Positions 45,043-55,993 of a DNA stretch of 64,000 nt are shown here, one piece after another. The stretch is from assembly GCA_025084515.1 (NCBI GenBank), contig JAJAGP010000423.1, positions 158,501 through 222,500 of the forward strand. Reading direction: 5' to 3'. The DNA is from Ancistrus triradiatus. Lineage: Eukaryota; Chordata; Actinopteri; Siluriformes; Loricariidae. Numbering within the stretch: position 1 is the stretch's first letter; every line of letters begins with the position of its first letter. Both the position numbers and the translations under genes were made by a program. The notes under the pieces were generated by a model. The model searched no databases and was not told the origin of the DNA. It was given only the letters and a program-made list of their open reading frames with translations.

Positions 45043-45969
45043 ACAATAGGCTAAAGACATACCTATTTACGCAGGCTTTTGACTAGATTTAGACCAGGTT
45101 GCATGGTTTGGGTTGCTGGGGCCGGAGTCTGGAGTCATGTCTGGCCTGCCTGCCTTGTCCGCTAGCCGGGAGTGTCGAGTGGGCGGTCTGGGCTGAACTA
45201 GGCTTCGGTCCTCGTGATCTTGACTCATGCATCCTTGCCTTAGAATAAGGGCAGAGCTGGGGGTTCATAGTCAAAGAGTCTTATGGTGATCAGAGACGTT
45301 GGGTTGCTGTCTTCTGCCGCTCGTGGGGTTGCCAATGTCTCATGTGATCCCTCTTGGCTGTGTTTCCTACCAGTTCTCCTCTTTCTAGCTTTTCTAGCTA
45401 TGCTGCTATAGCTAATGCTGCCCGGGTCTCATGCTACACTTGGCATCAGTGATTGAACATGGCATCAGTGATTGTTAATAGACACTGTGCTCTTAATCAA
45501 TAACTAATTACATTTTCTGTTTTTTCTCTCCGAGCTGTGTTTCCGGCAGTTCCGGCCCCACACATGATGTACATCTGATGGAGCTTCCACTGTGCATAAT
45601 TCACATTTTATTCGACCATGACTCCATGACTTTAGTTTCGCTCTTAGATTTATCATCATACCCCGGCCACTTAATGTCGATGTGCATACTTCACATTCTA
45701 TTTCAAACTTTGACTCCATGACTTTAGTTCGCTCTTAGATTTATCATCTACGCCGCCCCAAGGAGGTTGGGTCCCTTTTTGAGTCTTGGTCCTCCCAAGG
45801 TTTCTTCCTAGAACTAGGGAGTTTTTCCTTGCCACTGTCGCCCTAGGCTTGCTCAATTTGAGATTGGACGTAGTTATTAGGAGATAATCTAAACCTGTAA
45901 AGTTGCTTTGAGACAATGCTCCATTGTAAAAAGCGCTATATAAATAAATCTGACTTGACTTGACTTGAC
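45043..45969 (+). mobile_element. 5'-truncated LINE: ORF2 end plus 3' UTR
   Basis: 45048-45086 encodes RLKTYLFTQAFD and a stop, the characteristic C-terminal end of a LINE reverse-transcriptase polyprotein. About 880 bp of 3' UTR follow, including the block AGGTTTCTTCCTAGAACTAG and AGTTTTTCCTTGCCACTGTC, then GCTTTGAGACAATG, AGCGCTATATAAATAAATC and the terminal (TGACT)n array at 45951-45969. The L2/Rex-type assignment is from recall. Inside, a unit of about 90 bp is tandemly duplicated (about 45591-45680 and 45681-45751). Confidence 0.85.
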
Positions 45970-46676
45970 ATAAAATTTGTTTTTCTGTTAAAATACATAG
46001 ATAGCAAGTGCTACTTGCATAGGAAATTAGAAGGCTTTCATTACGCCTGCTAGCTATTAAACATAATTATATATTTATTTATATTATATAGTTATATATG
46101 TTTTTATTATTCTGTATTTTACACTATACATTGTTGTCTTACTTTATTGCTATACTTATTGTGCTGTCTGTATTGTATATTTACTGCTGCAACAGCCCAA
46201 TTTCCCATCAGGGATTGCTAAAGCACTATCATATCTTAAACATTACTAAAAGAATGTGCCACAACAAGTGTACTAGTCTAAAATACTATTTTGATTGCTT
46301 GTATGTTGCTGTGTGTGCAGTCAATGATTACACCTTGCCCTCTTGTCAAGAGATTGCAGGTTTGAAATCCAACAGTGCCACAGCCATCCATTATTGGAAG
46401 TCAAAAGTGCAAATTTCATGGCCCTGGTTGGAAGAATGGCATTCCTCTGTTATCAGGGCAACACAACCCAATTGCAAGCATTTAGGACAGCATAATTATA
46501 GAATCATAGTAGTGTTAGTGCACTTCTTCAAGGTTGTTCAGATGCCCGATGGCACTGCATTGGAGCAATATAAAAATTCAAAGGTGTATTTCAAATCCTA
46601 AAGGACGAATGTGTTAGCACCTACCTTCTAAGGCAACTTTCATGAGACTTAGCTAACAGAAGGGTATAGGTTAGGA
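45970..46676. other. Unassigned; includes a fish 3'-tail phrase
   Basis: 46130-46220 (TGTGCTGTCTGTATTGTATA, then CAATTTCCCATCAGGGATTG) resembles the 3' tail of another dispersed fish repeat. The plus-strand open frame of 167 codons at 46098-46601 runs through it and starts with low-complexity hydrophobic codons; I do not regard it as a gene. Confidence 0.4.
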
Positions 46677-48200
46677 CAGGGCTGGGCAATTAATTTTACC
46701 AATGAGCTACATGAAAAACTGGGACTGTTGTGGAGGGCCGTACCAACAGGCTGAATTTAATTCTGCTCAAAATTTATTTCATTGCTTTGATTAGCTGCTA
46801 CTGGACTATAAGACTATGAACATGTGGAGTAGGGTTAGAAGTAAAAGCAGTAAACTACTACAATGGTACCTCAGTTCTCGTCATTAATTCATTCCAGAAA
46901 GCTTGTCCAGAACCGAGAATGAGTACTGAGCAAATTTTTTCCCATAAGAACTAATGTAAATTGAAGACCCCCAGAAAATACATACTGTATAAGGTATTAT
47001 ATGCATTTTATATTGTATTGTACAGGTGCTCCCTGATTTAAGATGGGGATATGATCCAACAAATCCATCATAAGTTAAATGTGTCATGAACTGAAGAGTT
47101 TGATGAGTGTTTGTAGAATGGCCTATATTGTACAATAGCAGAGCCTATGATAAGAACTGATAACTAAGTCAATATTTAAAACACTTACATTAATCTACAG
47201 TGGGCCAAAATCATTAACACAAAGCTTTACAATAAAGTGTTGAAAAAGCTCATGTAATTTAGTAAATAATGGATTGAAAGTAGAAAGTGAAAGCAACACT
47301 TACTCTATTGATAAACTCCAGGCGCTAGCATAACTGCTAAGCTAAAAGCAGTCTGTGTTGTGGAGCATACAATTCCTGTTTTGCTTTCTGTTGGCTATTA
47401 TAAACTAACCCTTTTAGGACCTATGGAGACTTATTTGCACTAAGAATACTGTACTGTAGATGTAAAATAAAGAAAAACATTGCAGAACACAAAGTCATGC
47501 GCTCAATTTGTGAAGTATAGATCCCTGAGCACCCGCTGTTGTGAATCTGTACCACTGAATCACTGTGTATTGAATTGCGAATCATGAATCGTGAATCAAG
47601 TTTTGGCTGAAAAGTGCCGCATGGCTCGACTAATCATACAAGTTTAAGCAAGTGCGCTGAGAACCGAGCAACCAACGAGAACCGAGACATATTTTTCTAG
47701 TCAAAATCCGTCGAGAACTGAATTCAACAAGTTCCGAGGTGGTTGAGAACCGAGGTACCACTGTATTTTTACAGCAGTAAAAATAGTAAAAACAATAATC
47801 TTAAAATGGCTATTTCATTTGATTTTTAACATAACATACTTTTAACCTTCATAAAACAAAACAAATGTTTTTTTTGTGTTTTTATGGGATATCACATAAC
47901 TGTTCTTGACTGCTCCATCCCTGGATGGATGAAGCTTGGTAAAAAGTCCTGGCTGGTTTTACTGCTTAGCTAGTAAAGCATCAGATGCCGGTGCCTGCTC
48001 TGCATCAGTCAACTTCCTATATTTCTGTGTTTGTGTAGTCACGTAGTGGTAGTTGTAATCCTTAAGCACAGCGATCTATACTTCACAAATTGAGCGTACA
48101 ACTTTATCTTTGTATTCTGTAGATAAATACTTAGGAGTCCATGTCTTGTTAAAAGGTCTACATTCTGTATCAATCTTTTTTTCTTCAGCATGTGCTGACA
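46677..48200 (-). mobile_element. hAT element relic with nested MITE
   Basis: The left terminus CAGGGCTGGGCAATTAATTT, then GGGACTGTTGTGGAGGGCCG, is typical of a fish hAT family. After the MITE (46861-47763) the minus strand encodes, from about 48190 down to 47900, KIDTECRPFNKTWTPKYLS, then KDKVV, RSICEV, a stop, IAVLKDYNYHY, and KYRKLTDAEQAPASDALLAK with LFTKLHPSRDGAVK. This is the N-terminal BED-finger region of a ZBED/GTF2IRD2-like hAT transposase. The second zinc cysteine and the DDE core are gone. Confidence 0.8.
46861..47763 (+). mobile_element. Tigger-like MITE, longest copy, nested in hAT
   Basis: 903 bp flanked by TA (46859-46860, 47764-47765). Ends CAATGGTACCTCAGTTCTC and GAGAACCGAGGTACCACTG are inverted repeats of CAGTGGTACCTCGGTTCTC. 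Inside lies TACAGGTGCTCCCTGATTTA (47022), the terminal sequence of a different Tigger-like element, and GAATCATGAATCGTGAATCA (47579), a subterminal iteron array. Unlike the other copies it contains at about 47482-47530 a stretch also found inverted in the neighbouring hAT relic. No coding capacity. Confidence 0.9.
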
Positions 48201-48689
48201 TTTGTTGAGGGGTAACAGCTAACTCAGTATCTCTCGTAAACACCTGTCCTTCACATTACTGTGCCGGTGTGTAGGCATGCATATACATAAATTGGAAAAA
48301 AAAGTGACAGTCTGCTTCAAAAGAAAAGTAATGCAGCTGTACTGCATGCATGGTGTGCACTTATTTATTTGATTTCTAACTTTTGATTGGCCTTACATGG
48401 GACAGACAAAAAGTCCAGATGTGGCTCGGGGTCTGGGAGAAAAATGCCAAGGTCTGGGTTAGGGGAGATTGGGATGGGGAAGAGGGAGAACAGAATGCAC
48501 AATTACCTTTAAAATTATATTTAGACACAAAAGTTTTGCAAGTCATTTGTCACTCAAACATAAAAAGTGATAGCGCTATTTGTCTATGTCTACTAATGCT
48601 ACATATTGCCATGGAGCCAGAGTTCCCATCTCTCACAGTAATGGGGGCAGAAGGTTGTCATGTGTGCGTTGTGTAAGCCTGAAGTGCAG
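48201..48689. other. Unassigned sequence
   Basis: The right end of the hAT should lie here but I could not find it. A purine-rich segment spans 48420-48500. Confidence 0.4.
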
Positions 48690-48920
48690 TGAAGCTTCTG
48701 GGTGAGTCTGCACAGGGCCGTCAAGCTTTACAGCTGGCCATAGCTATAATCAGGCTTGCTGATGCAGGTGATGAACAGCTTCCTTTAATAGGTTTTATGA
48801 GTTCACTGCTGGCCTGCTGCTGCTGGCATTTATCTCTCCCTCTCCCAAGAGGTTACAAATGCTTCTAAATTAATAAGCAGATGGAGATCTGACCAGTCGA
48901 ATTGGCTGAGGCTGTTTGTA
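48690..48920. promoter_or_regulatory. Candidate conserved non-coding block
   Basis: Repeat-free stretch with CTTTAATAGGTTTTATGAG near 48783, GCTGCTGCTGGCATTTATC and CTAAATTAATAAGCAG near 48866. Tentative. Confidence 0.3.
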
Positions 48921-49040
48921 TGAGTGCCTGTGTGTGGGTGTGTGCATGGGTGGGTCAAGTTTATATATCATTGTGAGGACCAAATATGCTCACAGTGTAG
49001 AAAAATCCGTAGAAAAGCCCCCACAATGATAGAAAGACAA

Positions 49041-49041
<1 letters not shown>

Positions 49042-49078
<37 letters not shown>
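49042..49078. repeat. (TG)n microsatellite
   Basis: About 18 TG units; VCVCVC open frames across it are artefacts. Confidence 0.97.
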
Positions 49079-49081
<3 letters not shown>

Positions 49082-50190
49082 ATCACTGCTATTGTGCACA
49101 CGGCTTACACACCCCTATGCTCCAGGTGTTTGGGGGTAGGCAGACAGAGGGAAGATGAAAGCCCTGAAAGCAGCATGTGGCTATGCATTTTTATGGGACA
49201 CCCTCATCGTTCCTTGATACTGGTCTTGGCCCTCTGCCTGTGGCAATGGCAATCCTTGGCCAGCCTCTGAGATACCCCCAGTGCACTGTCTCACACTTAC
49301 ACACAACCATACATGGAAAAAGCTTTTTTTGTAACACTGCTGTGCATTCCATGTGTTCTAACCTGTAAGAAATGTATAACAATATGAAATTTTGGTCTGA
49401 ATGGAATAAATTCTCATATATCTATAAAGAAAGGAAAAGTAGAGTGCACCTTGAAAATCCACTTTCAAAAACCTCTTTGCTTCTTTATCAAGGTAGCACC
49501 ATAACAGTTATGTACCATCCAACACATTTGCCTGACAGATCGTCTGCATCAGAAAGCTCAGAGCACATCTGCTGAGGAGGAGTAAAATCATTTATTTATT
49601 AAAGCTAATTAATACTTCAGGAACAAGAACTCGTCAGAGAGGATGCGCATATCAAATAGGAACTCCACAAAGTAAGTTTCCTCACTGCATATACTAAAAT
49701 GTTATGGTAATATAATATGTCTATATAATAAAGCATTTGCTCCATATAGAATACAAAGGAGAGCTAAGACCACTACTGAAAATGCTTCTACTTTGCATTT
49801 GCTCTCTACTTTGCAAATTTAATACAATATTTATTATTTAAAAAATTTAAATAGTCAGCATAACAATTTGAGTGAATGGCATGGATTTTCTGACAAAGTC
49901 ACCTGACAGCCAAGCATTCAGTAACATCACAAGATGCTCTTTGGAATATTGTGAAGTCATGCCAGATAACATGGATCATCAAATTTTGCACAGACATATG
50001 GAGTCCGTGCCAGCTCACTACCACGCTATCACTGCAGGCAAAAGGTGGAACCTACCAAATACTAAATTCTGAACCAATATTTTTGTCAACTCAAAAAATA
50101 ATTTTTCACTCATGTTGTTATGTTTATTAAATGATTTGTAATGAAAAACATATGAAACATATTAAATTTGGCTCCTACTGTGTGCATATA
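49079..50190. other. Unassigned sequence
   Basis: No gene or repeat recognised. Confidence 0.45.
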
Positions 50191-50697
50191 CACAAATCGG
50201 CCATAACTTTAAAACCACAAGTGAAGTGAACAACAGTGACAGTGTGATGCTCTGGGAAATGTCCTGCTAGGAAACGCTGGGTCCTGGCATATAGATGTTA
50301 TAGATGTTGCTTTTACATGTACCACCTACCTAAACATTATTGCAGACCAAGTAGACTGCTTCATGACAGCTCTTTCACTAGGAAAATGTGCCCTGCTATG
50401 CTCCAAAAAATGTTCAGAAATGGTTTGAGTAACATGACAGAGAGTTCAAGGTGTTGACTTGGCATCCAGTTTCTTCAGATCTCAATCCAATTGAGCATCT
50501 GTGGGATGCGCCGGACAAACATGTCCAATCCATGGAGACCCGACCTCGTAACTTACAGGACTTAAAGGATCTGTTGCTTGGTGCCAGATACCACAGCTTC
50601 TTGGGTTTTGTGAAGCCCGTGTCTTGACAGGTCAAAGTCTTGCCAGTACAAGACCCACACAATATTCACATGATTTTAATGTTATGGCTGATTGATG
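50191..50697 (+). mobile_element. Tc1-like family C, internally deleted but with both ends
   Basis: 507 bp flanked by TA. The left end CACAAATCGGCCATAAC and right end GTTATGGCTGATTGATG are inverted repeats. After the left end it jumps directly to the C-terminal half: GACAGTGTGATGCTCTGGG, CACCTACCTAAACATTATTG, GGTGTTGACTTGGCATCC, AATTGAGCATCTGTGGGATG. The N-terminal half (DNA binding and first catalytic residue) is deleted. A trans-mobilised deletion derivative. Confidence 0.9.
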
Positions 50698-50703
50698 TAT
50701 CTA

Positions 50704-52282
50704 CAGTGGGGCAAAAAATTATTTAGTCAGCCACTGATTGTGTAAGTTCTCCTACTTAGAAAGATGAGAGAGGTCTTTAATTTTCATCATAGGTACACTT
50801 CAACTATGAGAGACAAAATGAGAAAAAAAATCCAGGAAATCATATTGTAGGATTTTTAAAGAATTTAATTGTAAAACATGGTGGAAAATAAGTATTTGGT
50901 CACCCATAAACAAGCAAGATTTCTGGCTCTCACAGACCTGTAACTTCTTCTATAAGAAGCTCTTCTGTCCTCCACTGTCCTTACCTGTATTAATGGCACC
51001 TGTTTGACCTCGTTATCTGTATAAAAGACACCTGTCCACAGCCTCAAACAGTCAGACTCCAAACTCAACCATGGCCAAGACCAAAGAGCTGTAGAAGGAC
51101 ACCAGTAAGAAAATTATAGACCTGCATCAGGCTGGGAAGAGTGAATCTACAATAGGCAAGCAGGTTGGCATGAATAAATCAACTGTGGGAGCAATTGTAA
51201 GAAAATGGAAGACATACAAGACCATTGATAATCTCCCTTGATCTGGGGCCTCACGTAAGATCTCATCCCGTGGGGTCAAAATGATCATGAGAACAATGAG
51301 CAGAAATTCCAGAACTACACGGAGGGAAGTGATGAATGATCCTACAGAGAGCTGAGACCAAAGTAACAAAGACAGTAAGACACTACGCCAAGAGGGACTC
51401 AGATCCTGCAGTGCCAGGCGTGTCCCCCTGCTTAAGCCAGTATTTGACCAGGCCCGTCTGAAGTTTGCCAGAGAGCATATGAATGATCCAGAAGAGGACT
51501 GGCAGAATATCATGTGGTCAGATGAAACCAAAAGAGAACTTTTTGTTAAAAACTCAACTCGTCGTGTTTGGAGGAAGAAGAATGCTGAGTTGCATCCCAA
51601 GAACACCATACCTACTATGAAGCATGGGAGTAGAAACATCATGCTTTTTTTGCAGAGGGGACAGGACGACTGATCCGAGTTAAGGGAAGAATGAACGGGG
51701 CCATGTATCATCAGATTTTAAGCCAAAACCTCCTGCCATCAGTGAGAGCATTGAAGATGGAACGTGGCTGGGTTTTCCAGCATGACAATGATCCTAAACA
51801 CACCGCTCGGGCAACGAAGGAGTGGCTCTGTAAAAAGCATTTCAAGGTCCTGGAGTGGCCTAGCCAGTCTCCAGACCTCAAGCCCATAGAAAATTTGTGG
51901 AGGGAGTTGAAAGTCCATGTTGCCCCAAAACATCACTGCTCTAGAGGAGATCTGCATGGAGGAATGGGCCAAAATACCAGCTACAGTGTGTGGAAACCTG
52001 GTGAAGACTTACAGGAAACGTTTGACCTCTGTCATTGCCAACAAAGGTTATGTTACAAAGTATTGAGTTGAACTTTTATTATTGACCAAATACTTATTTT
52101 CCACCATGATTTGCAATTAAATTATTTAAAAATCCTACAGTGTGATTTTCTGGGTTTTTTTTCTCATTTTGTCTTTCATAGTTGAAATGTACCTATGATG
52201 AAAATTACAGACCTCTCTCATGTTTCTTAGTAGGAGAACTTGCACAATCAGTGGCTGACTAAATACTTTTTTTGCCTCACTG
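50704..52282 (+). mobile_element. Tc1-like family B element, complete ends (copy 2)
   Basis: 1,579 bp bounded by TA (50702-50703, 52283-52284). Left CAGTGGGGCAAAAAATTATT; right AATACTTTTTTTGCCTCACT G. It lies 4 bp plus TA after the family C end, at the same position as in the 28.6 kb composite (TATCTA before the element in both). Longer than copy 1 mainly because the C-terminal coding part is less deleted. Confidence 0.95.
51071..52066 (+). pseudogene. Family B Tc1 transposase pseudogene (copy 2)
   Basis: MAKTKEL is followed by TAG at codon 8 (51092-51094). KQVGMNKSTVGAIVRKWK keeps the helix-turn-helix that copy 1 has lost. The first catalytic site is intact (WSDET, Asp codon 51521-51523), the second is in FQHDNDPKHTARATKEW, and PIENLW carries the third acidic residue. 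A deletion inside NIMLWGCFS shifts the frame at about 51643. After KVHVAPK the frame slips into HHCSRGDLHGGMGQ while ITALEEICMEEWAKIPATV is readable in the next frame, exactly as in copy 1. Confidence 0.95.
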
Positions 52283-53079
52283 TATGTATATGTATTCAGA
52301 CCAGAGGCTTCCCTTGTGTATTTATTAAAAAAAACTGAGATTTTTTTTTTTTTTTTCATTTTAGGCTTGTTCCTTTCTTCTCTTCATGCAAAATGTGATT
52401 TCCTTTCAAGACCCATGTCTCTGAAACAGGACTGCAATTGGTTGATGGCCACATGGAAGCACACTCTCGTAATCGATTAGCTTCACTTGCTTCTGTGCCC
52501 AAACGGAGTGTTGTGGGCAAGGCTTAGTGGCTGGGGAGCCCTGATTGCATGGCATTTGTTAAGCTCACAAGGGACTGACATTCTTTGTATTGTGTGTGTG
52601 AATATGAATTTAGAAACAGGCCATATCTTAGAGATATAGAAACGATTTGGGTGATAGTATAGAAAGGATAGCGAGGAAATCAAAGAGAAAGAGAGGTAGA
52701 GAGAATAATATGAAGTAGAAATAGTATCTGTGGCTAGGCATTATGGAGAAACATTGAGGCTTTTTATTAATCCACCATAGTTGGCATCTCCGGTTGTTTG
52801 TCTTCTGCAAGCTTTATCTTCTAGTGCAGACAATAGATTAAGAGATATTGTACAAGACAGTGCAAACTGCAGCAAGTCTATGTATTGAAGTCCTTTAAGT
52901 GAGGAGTGACTTCATTTTAAAGCGATTTAAGTTTGATTTGAAAGTCATTACTTAATTAAATAGACCAGACAGGAGTGCTGGGAGAATTGTCTCAGGAGAG
53001 GATGATTAATTTCAACCAAGATATGGGCACTGGTTAAAAAAATCCAAGACCCCTCTTAGCACTCACTTTGTGAAAAAGG
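52283..53079. other. Unassigned; poly-T and a weak regulatory candidate
   Basis: A T tract occupies 52339-52357. 52395-52580 is repeat-free with GCAATTGGTTGATGGCCAC and CTCGTAATCGATTAGCTTC, a possible enhancer piece. The rest is AT-rich. Confidence 0.3.
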
Positions 53080-53960
53080 AGAAGAAATGTGACTCACAGC
53101 CCAGCAACTTCAATTAGGATGCTACCAAAGCAGTTAATGACATGGCAGACTGATTGGTAGGCTGCTACATGACTCCAAATAATCAGTATTATCACTTGAC
53201 ACTCGAATTTCCAGCTAAAGATATTACGTCTTATTCCTCCTTTAACACAAGTAGCACTGTGCCTCTCTTGGACCCAGCAGAAGCAAATGGATGGACACAC
53301 TGTCGGTAAGAACAGAAAAGAAAACTGTTTACAAATGCTTTCTGCATGCTTACATGCTACGTCACTGATTGGCATAATTAGAGCAGTCACATTTATATCA
53401 ATCCCCGTTTCTCTGGGAGGTTTCTGTCAATCCCTCAGCCTGCCTTTTGGCGGCATTTCATTTTTTTCTTTGTTTTTTTCTTTTTTTGGGCCATGTGGTA
53501 GGTTTTTGTAAGAGGTGGTACAGGATGCAGCAAAGATTTGTCATGTGGCCGTGTCATTTACCTCGTGCAAGAAGCTTAAGATGATTTATAGTGCTTATTT
53601 CTGAAAGTGGTAAAGCGAAATTAATCACCCGCCCACCTGACGCCTGCTGCTCAGCCGTGATAAATGACGAACTGTTGGCAGCAGACAGCATCCCGTCCAC
53701 ACCATGCTTCCTTCTCAAATAGGCTGGCCCGGGGCACAGCCCTGCCAGATGCCCCTCCGGATGCCTGCACGATGGGGATAGCAAAGATGCCCTGCCTATT
53801 CTCTTCAGCCCCCTTCCCCATTGTCTCGCTGAACTGCTGGGCCTTAATGAGCTGAGCTGAGCAGAGATTGGAATTGGACAGTCCAGGCTAGTGCTTCTTA
53901 AACTGCGAAAAAGTTCAGCGCATTGTCAGCATGAGATCTCCATCTTGCTGACAGCTGCAG
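53080..53960. promoter_or_regulatory. Candidate conserved non-coding cluster
   Basis: Mostly unique DNA in two parts. 53090-53300 holds CAATTAGGATGC, GCAGTTAATGACATGGC and ATAATCAGTATTATC. 53530-53870 is GC-rich with GTGGCCGTGTCATTTACC, CGAAATTAATCACCCGCC and GCCGTGATAAATGACG. A pyrimidine-rich run at 53458-53490 separates them. Short frames on both strands have no domains. Confidence 0.35.
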
Positions 53961-54229
53961 TGAGTCCCGTAGTGACATTTAGCACTGAAAAGCGAAGGAA
54001 TGACAAAAAATCAGATGGGTTTTTCTTCCTGTCTGTATTTCTTTCGCTGACATTGACGAGAGGGTTTTTTCTTATGATAGTATTCATTCACTGTGGTGTT
54101 TCAAACTTTACAACCCTTTGCTCATTAAAGTCTCAAAAGTTATGAATTTGAGGCACCTGTAGAGAAGCGGTACAGCTCCAAGGCAAAGAAAAAAGTCAGA
54201 CCCCTTAAATACAGTTAAATACTGACTCA

Positions 54230-54470
54230 CATTCCATACCAACTTAATCCAGATCATCTTATGTGAGACCAGGGCATAATCGACAGCACAGCTCATACTA
54301 GGTGGGAACCAGTCCATCAAACAGCAGATGCACACACATCCTTACTCAGACTGGGTAACTGACAGATGCCAACTGACCTAACAAGTCTTTGGAATGTGGG
54401 TGGAAACTGGAGTGCCAGGAGGAAATGCATACACACACAGGAAGAACTCCACACAGGCAGATTTCAGAAT
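54230..54470 (-). repeat. Dispersed repeat X, old copy
   Basis: GTGGGAACCAGTCCATCAAA, CAGCAGATGCACACACATCC, AAGTCTTTGGAATGTGGGTG, GAAACTGGAGTGCCAGGAGG and GAACTCCACACAGGCAG preserve the repeat X order in minus orientation. Confidence 0.7.
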
Positions 54471-54789
54471 ATTCCCAAGTTAAAACATTTGTATTGCTTT
54501 GTTAAACATGAATAAAAACTTGTTTTATTTGTGTTAGTAGTATTATTAATTAAGATCTGAAACACTGCATCTTCTTTTGTTATTTTGACCAGCTGTCATT
54601 TACAGCCAATAAATGCTCTTGTCATTGCAGCAAATCAATATTTTTTTGTCAGTTATTCATTGAATATATAAAAAATGTTTCCAAACATTTCCACTTTAGT
54701 TTGTGTGAATGCCTTCATAGTTAATGACCAAGTATAAACACTGATTATTATAGCTATAGTCCATAATAAATTAAACACAAACAGTTAAT
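54471..54789. other. Unassigned AT-rich sequence
   Basis: No recognisable feature. Confidence 0.5.
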
Positions 54790-54968
54790 TACCTGGGTGG
54801 CACTTTGGCCTGGTGGGTAGCACTGTTGCCTCACAGTGAGAAGGTCCTGGGTTCAATCCCCAGGTGGAGCGGTCTGGGTCATTTCTGTTTGGAGTCTTGT
54901 GCCCTATGCCAGTTAGGCACCAACCCACGACCCTGTAAAGGATCTGCAGGATAAGAAAGTGAATGAAT
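54790..54968 (+). repeat. Dispersed repeat X with tRNA-like head
   Basis: GGTGGCACTTTGGCCTGGTG, GGTAGCACTGTTGCCTCACA, TGGGTTCAATCCCCAGG (B-box-like), GGTCTGGGTCATTTCTG and, after a deletion, CCCACGACCCTGTAAAG with GGATAAGAAAGTGAATGAAT. This copy shows the head most clearly and marks repeat X as probably tRNA-derived. Confidence 0.75.
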
Positions 54969-55993
54969 CAGGTAATTACTTGCTAATGAAGACATCTCTA
55001 CACTTTAAACATCCATATTTTCAGGTGAAAAATGACTGTAACTCCACCCAGATGAACCGGATTGTTGTTGTGTCCACCATGAAAATAAATGTTATTTGTC
55101 TTTGACAACAAGGTAATTAATAGTCTAAATGTTTATTAGGTCTACATCCATGCCCCTTCTTAATCTAAGTTGTTTCCACTCTGTGATTAGCAAATTACTG
55201 CCAACGAAGCACCATTTACCACATCCTTGTGTCTGACAATGGCCATTTTTCTTCCCGCATGATTCTTTCTCTTTCCCTTGCTGTCTCACCATTTCTCTTC
55301 CCTCTCTCCCTCTGCATACCCTTCATCCAAAAACTGCATCCATTGCCCATTATGTTTGGGCACTGATCTAAAATGTCAGTACAGCAAAATGGCTTGTCGA
55401 CAACCCATTACTGGTCGCTAAATGTTAAGTAATTTTGTTTGTAAGAGTTGCACTGACATTTATAAAGTGTAATGCTGGGGCACCTTTGCTTCAATAGCAT
55501 GTTATTAGGTAATTTTTCACAAAAAAAGACAATTATGTATTCATGGTCAACTATGTATTTTTTTCATCACAGTTCAGATTCCTTATTAGCAATGAATCAA
55601 TTCTAAAAAAAAAAAATCAACAAGCACACCGTTCAGTCAGTGAACTTTAATACAGCAGTACAAAGTAGATTTTGCTTAGTTAAGAAATTTAAGGTGCTAC
55701 ATTGCAATAAATAAGGCATCACACTGAAACAAGTAAGTATATAATCATATTATTCCAAGTTTATTTTAAATGCATCTGTATTATGAAGAATAATTTTGAC
55801 ATCTTCCTGCCTGCACTGAGAAAAAAACCCCAGAAAGACTGTTTACTTAAAACATATAACAGAAGCTTATAGTCAGCTTATAGTAATAATTGACGATGGT
55901 ATTATTTAAAAAATCTGTATAAGTTATAATCATGTTATAATTTATTATAGTAATCCTACATCCAGAGGTCTAGGACTACTTTAATTACTTTAA
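54969..55993. other. Unassigned AT-rich sequence
   Basis: No gene or repeat recognised. Confidence 0.45.

Noticed and set aside
46098..46601. Open frame of 167 codons, plus strand
   Set aside because: Begins in AT-rich low-complexity hydrophobic codons, runs through a dispersed-repeat tail, and has no recognisable domain.
51127..51711. 194-codon frame antisense to the second family B transposase
   Set aside because: Shadow of the sense-strand transposase; composition follows its codons.
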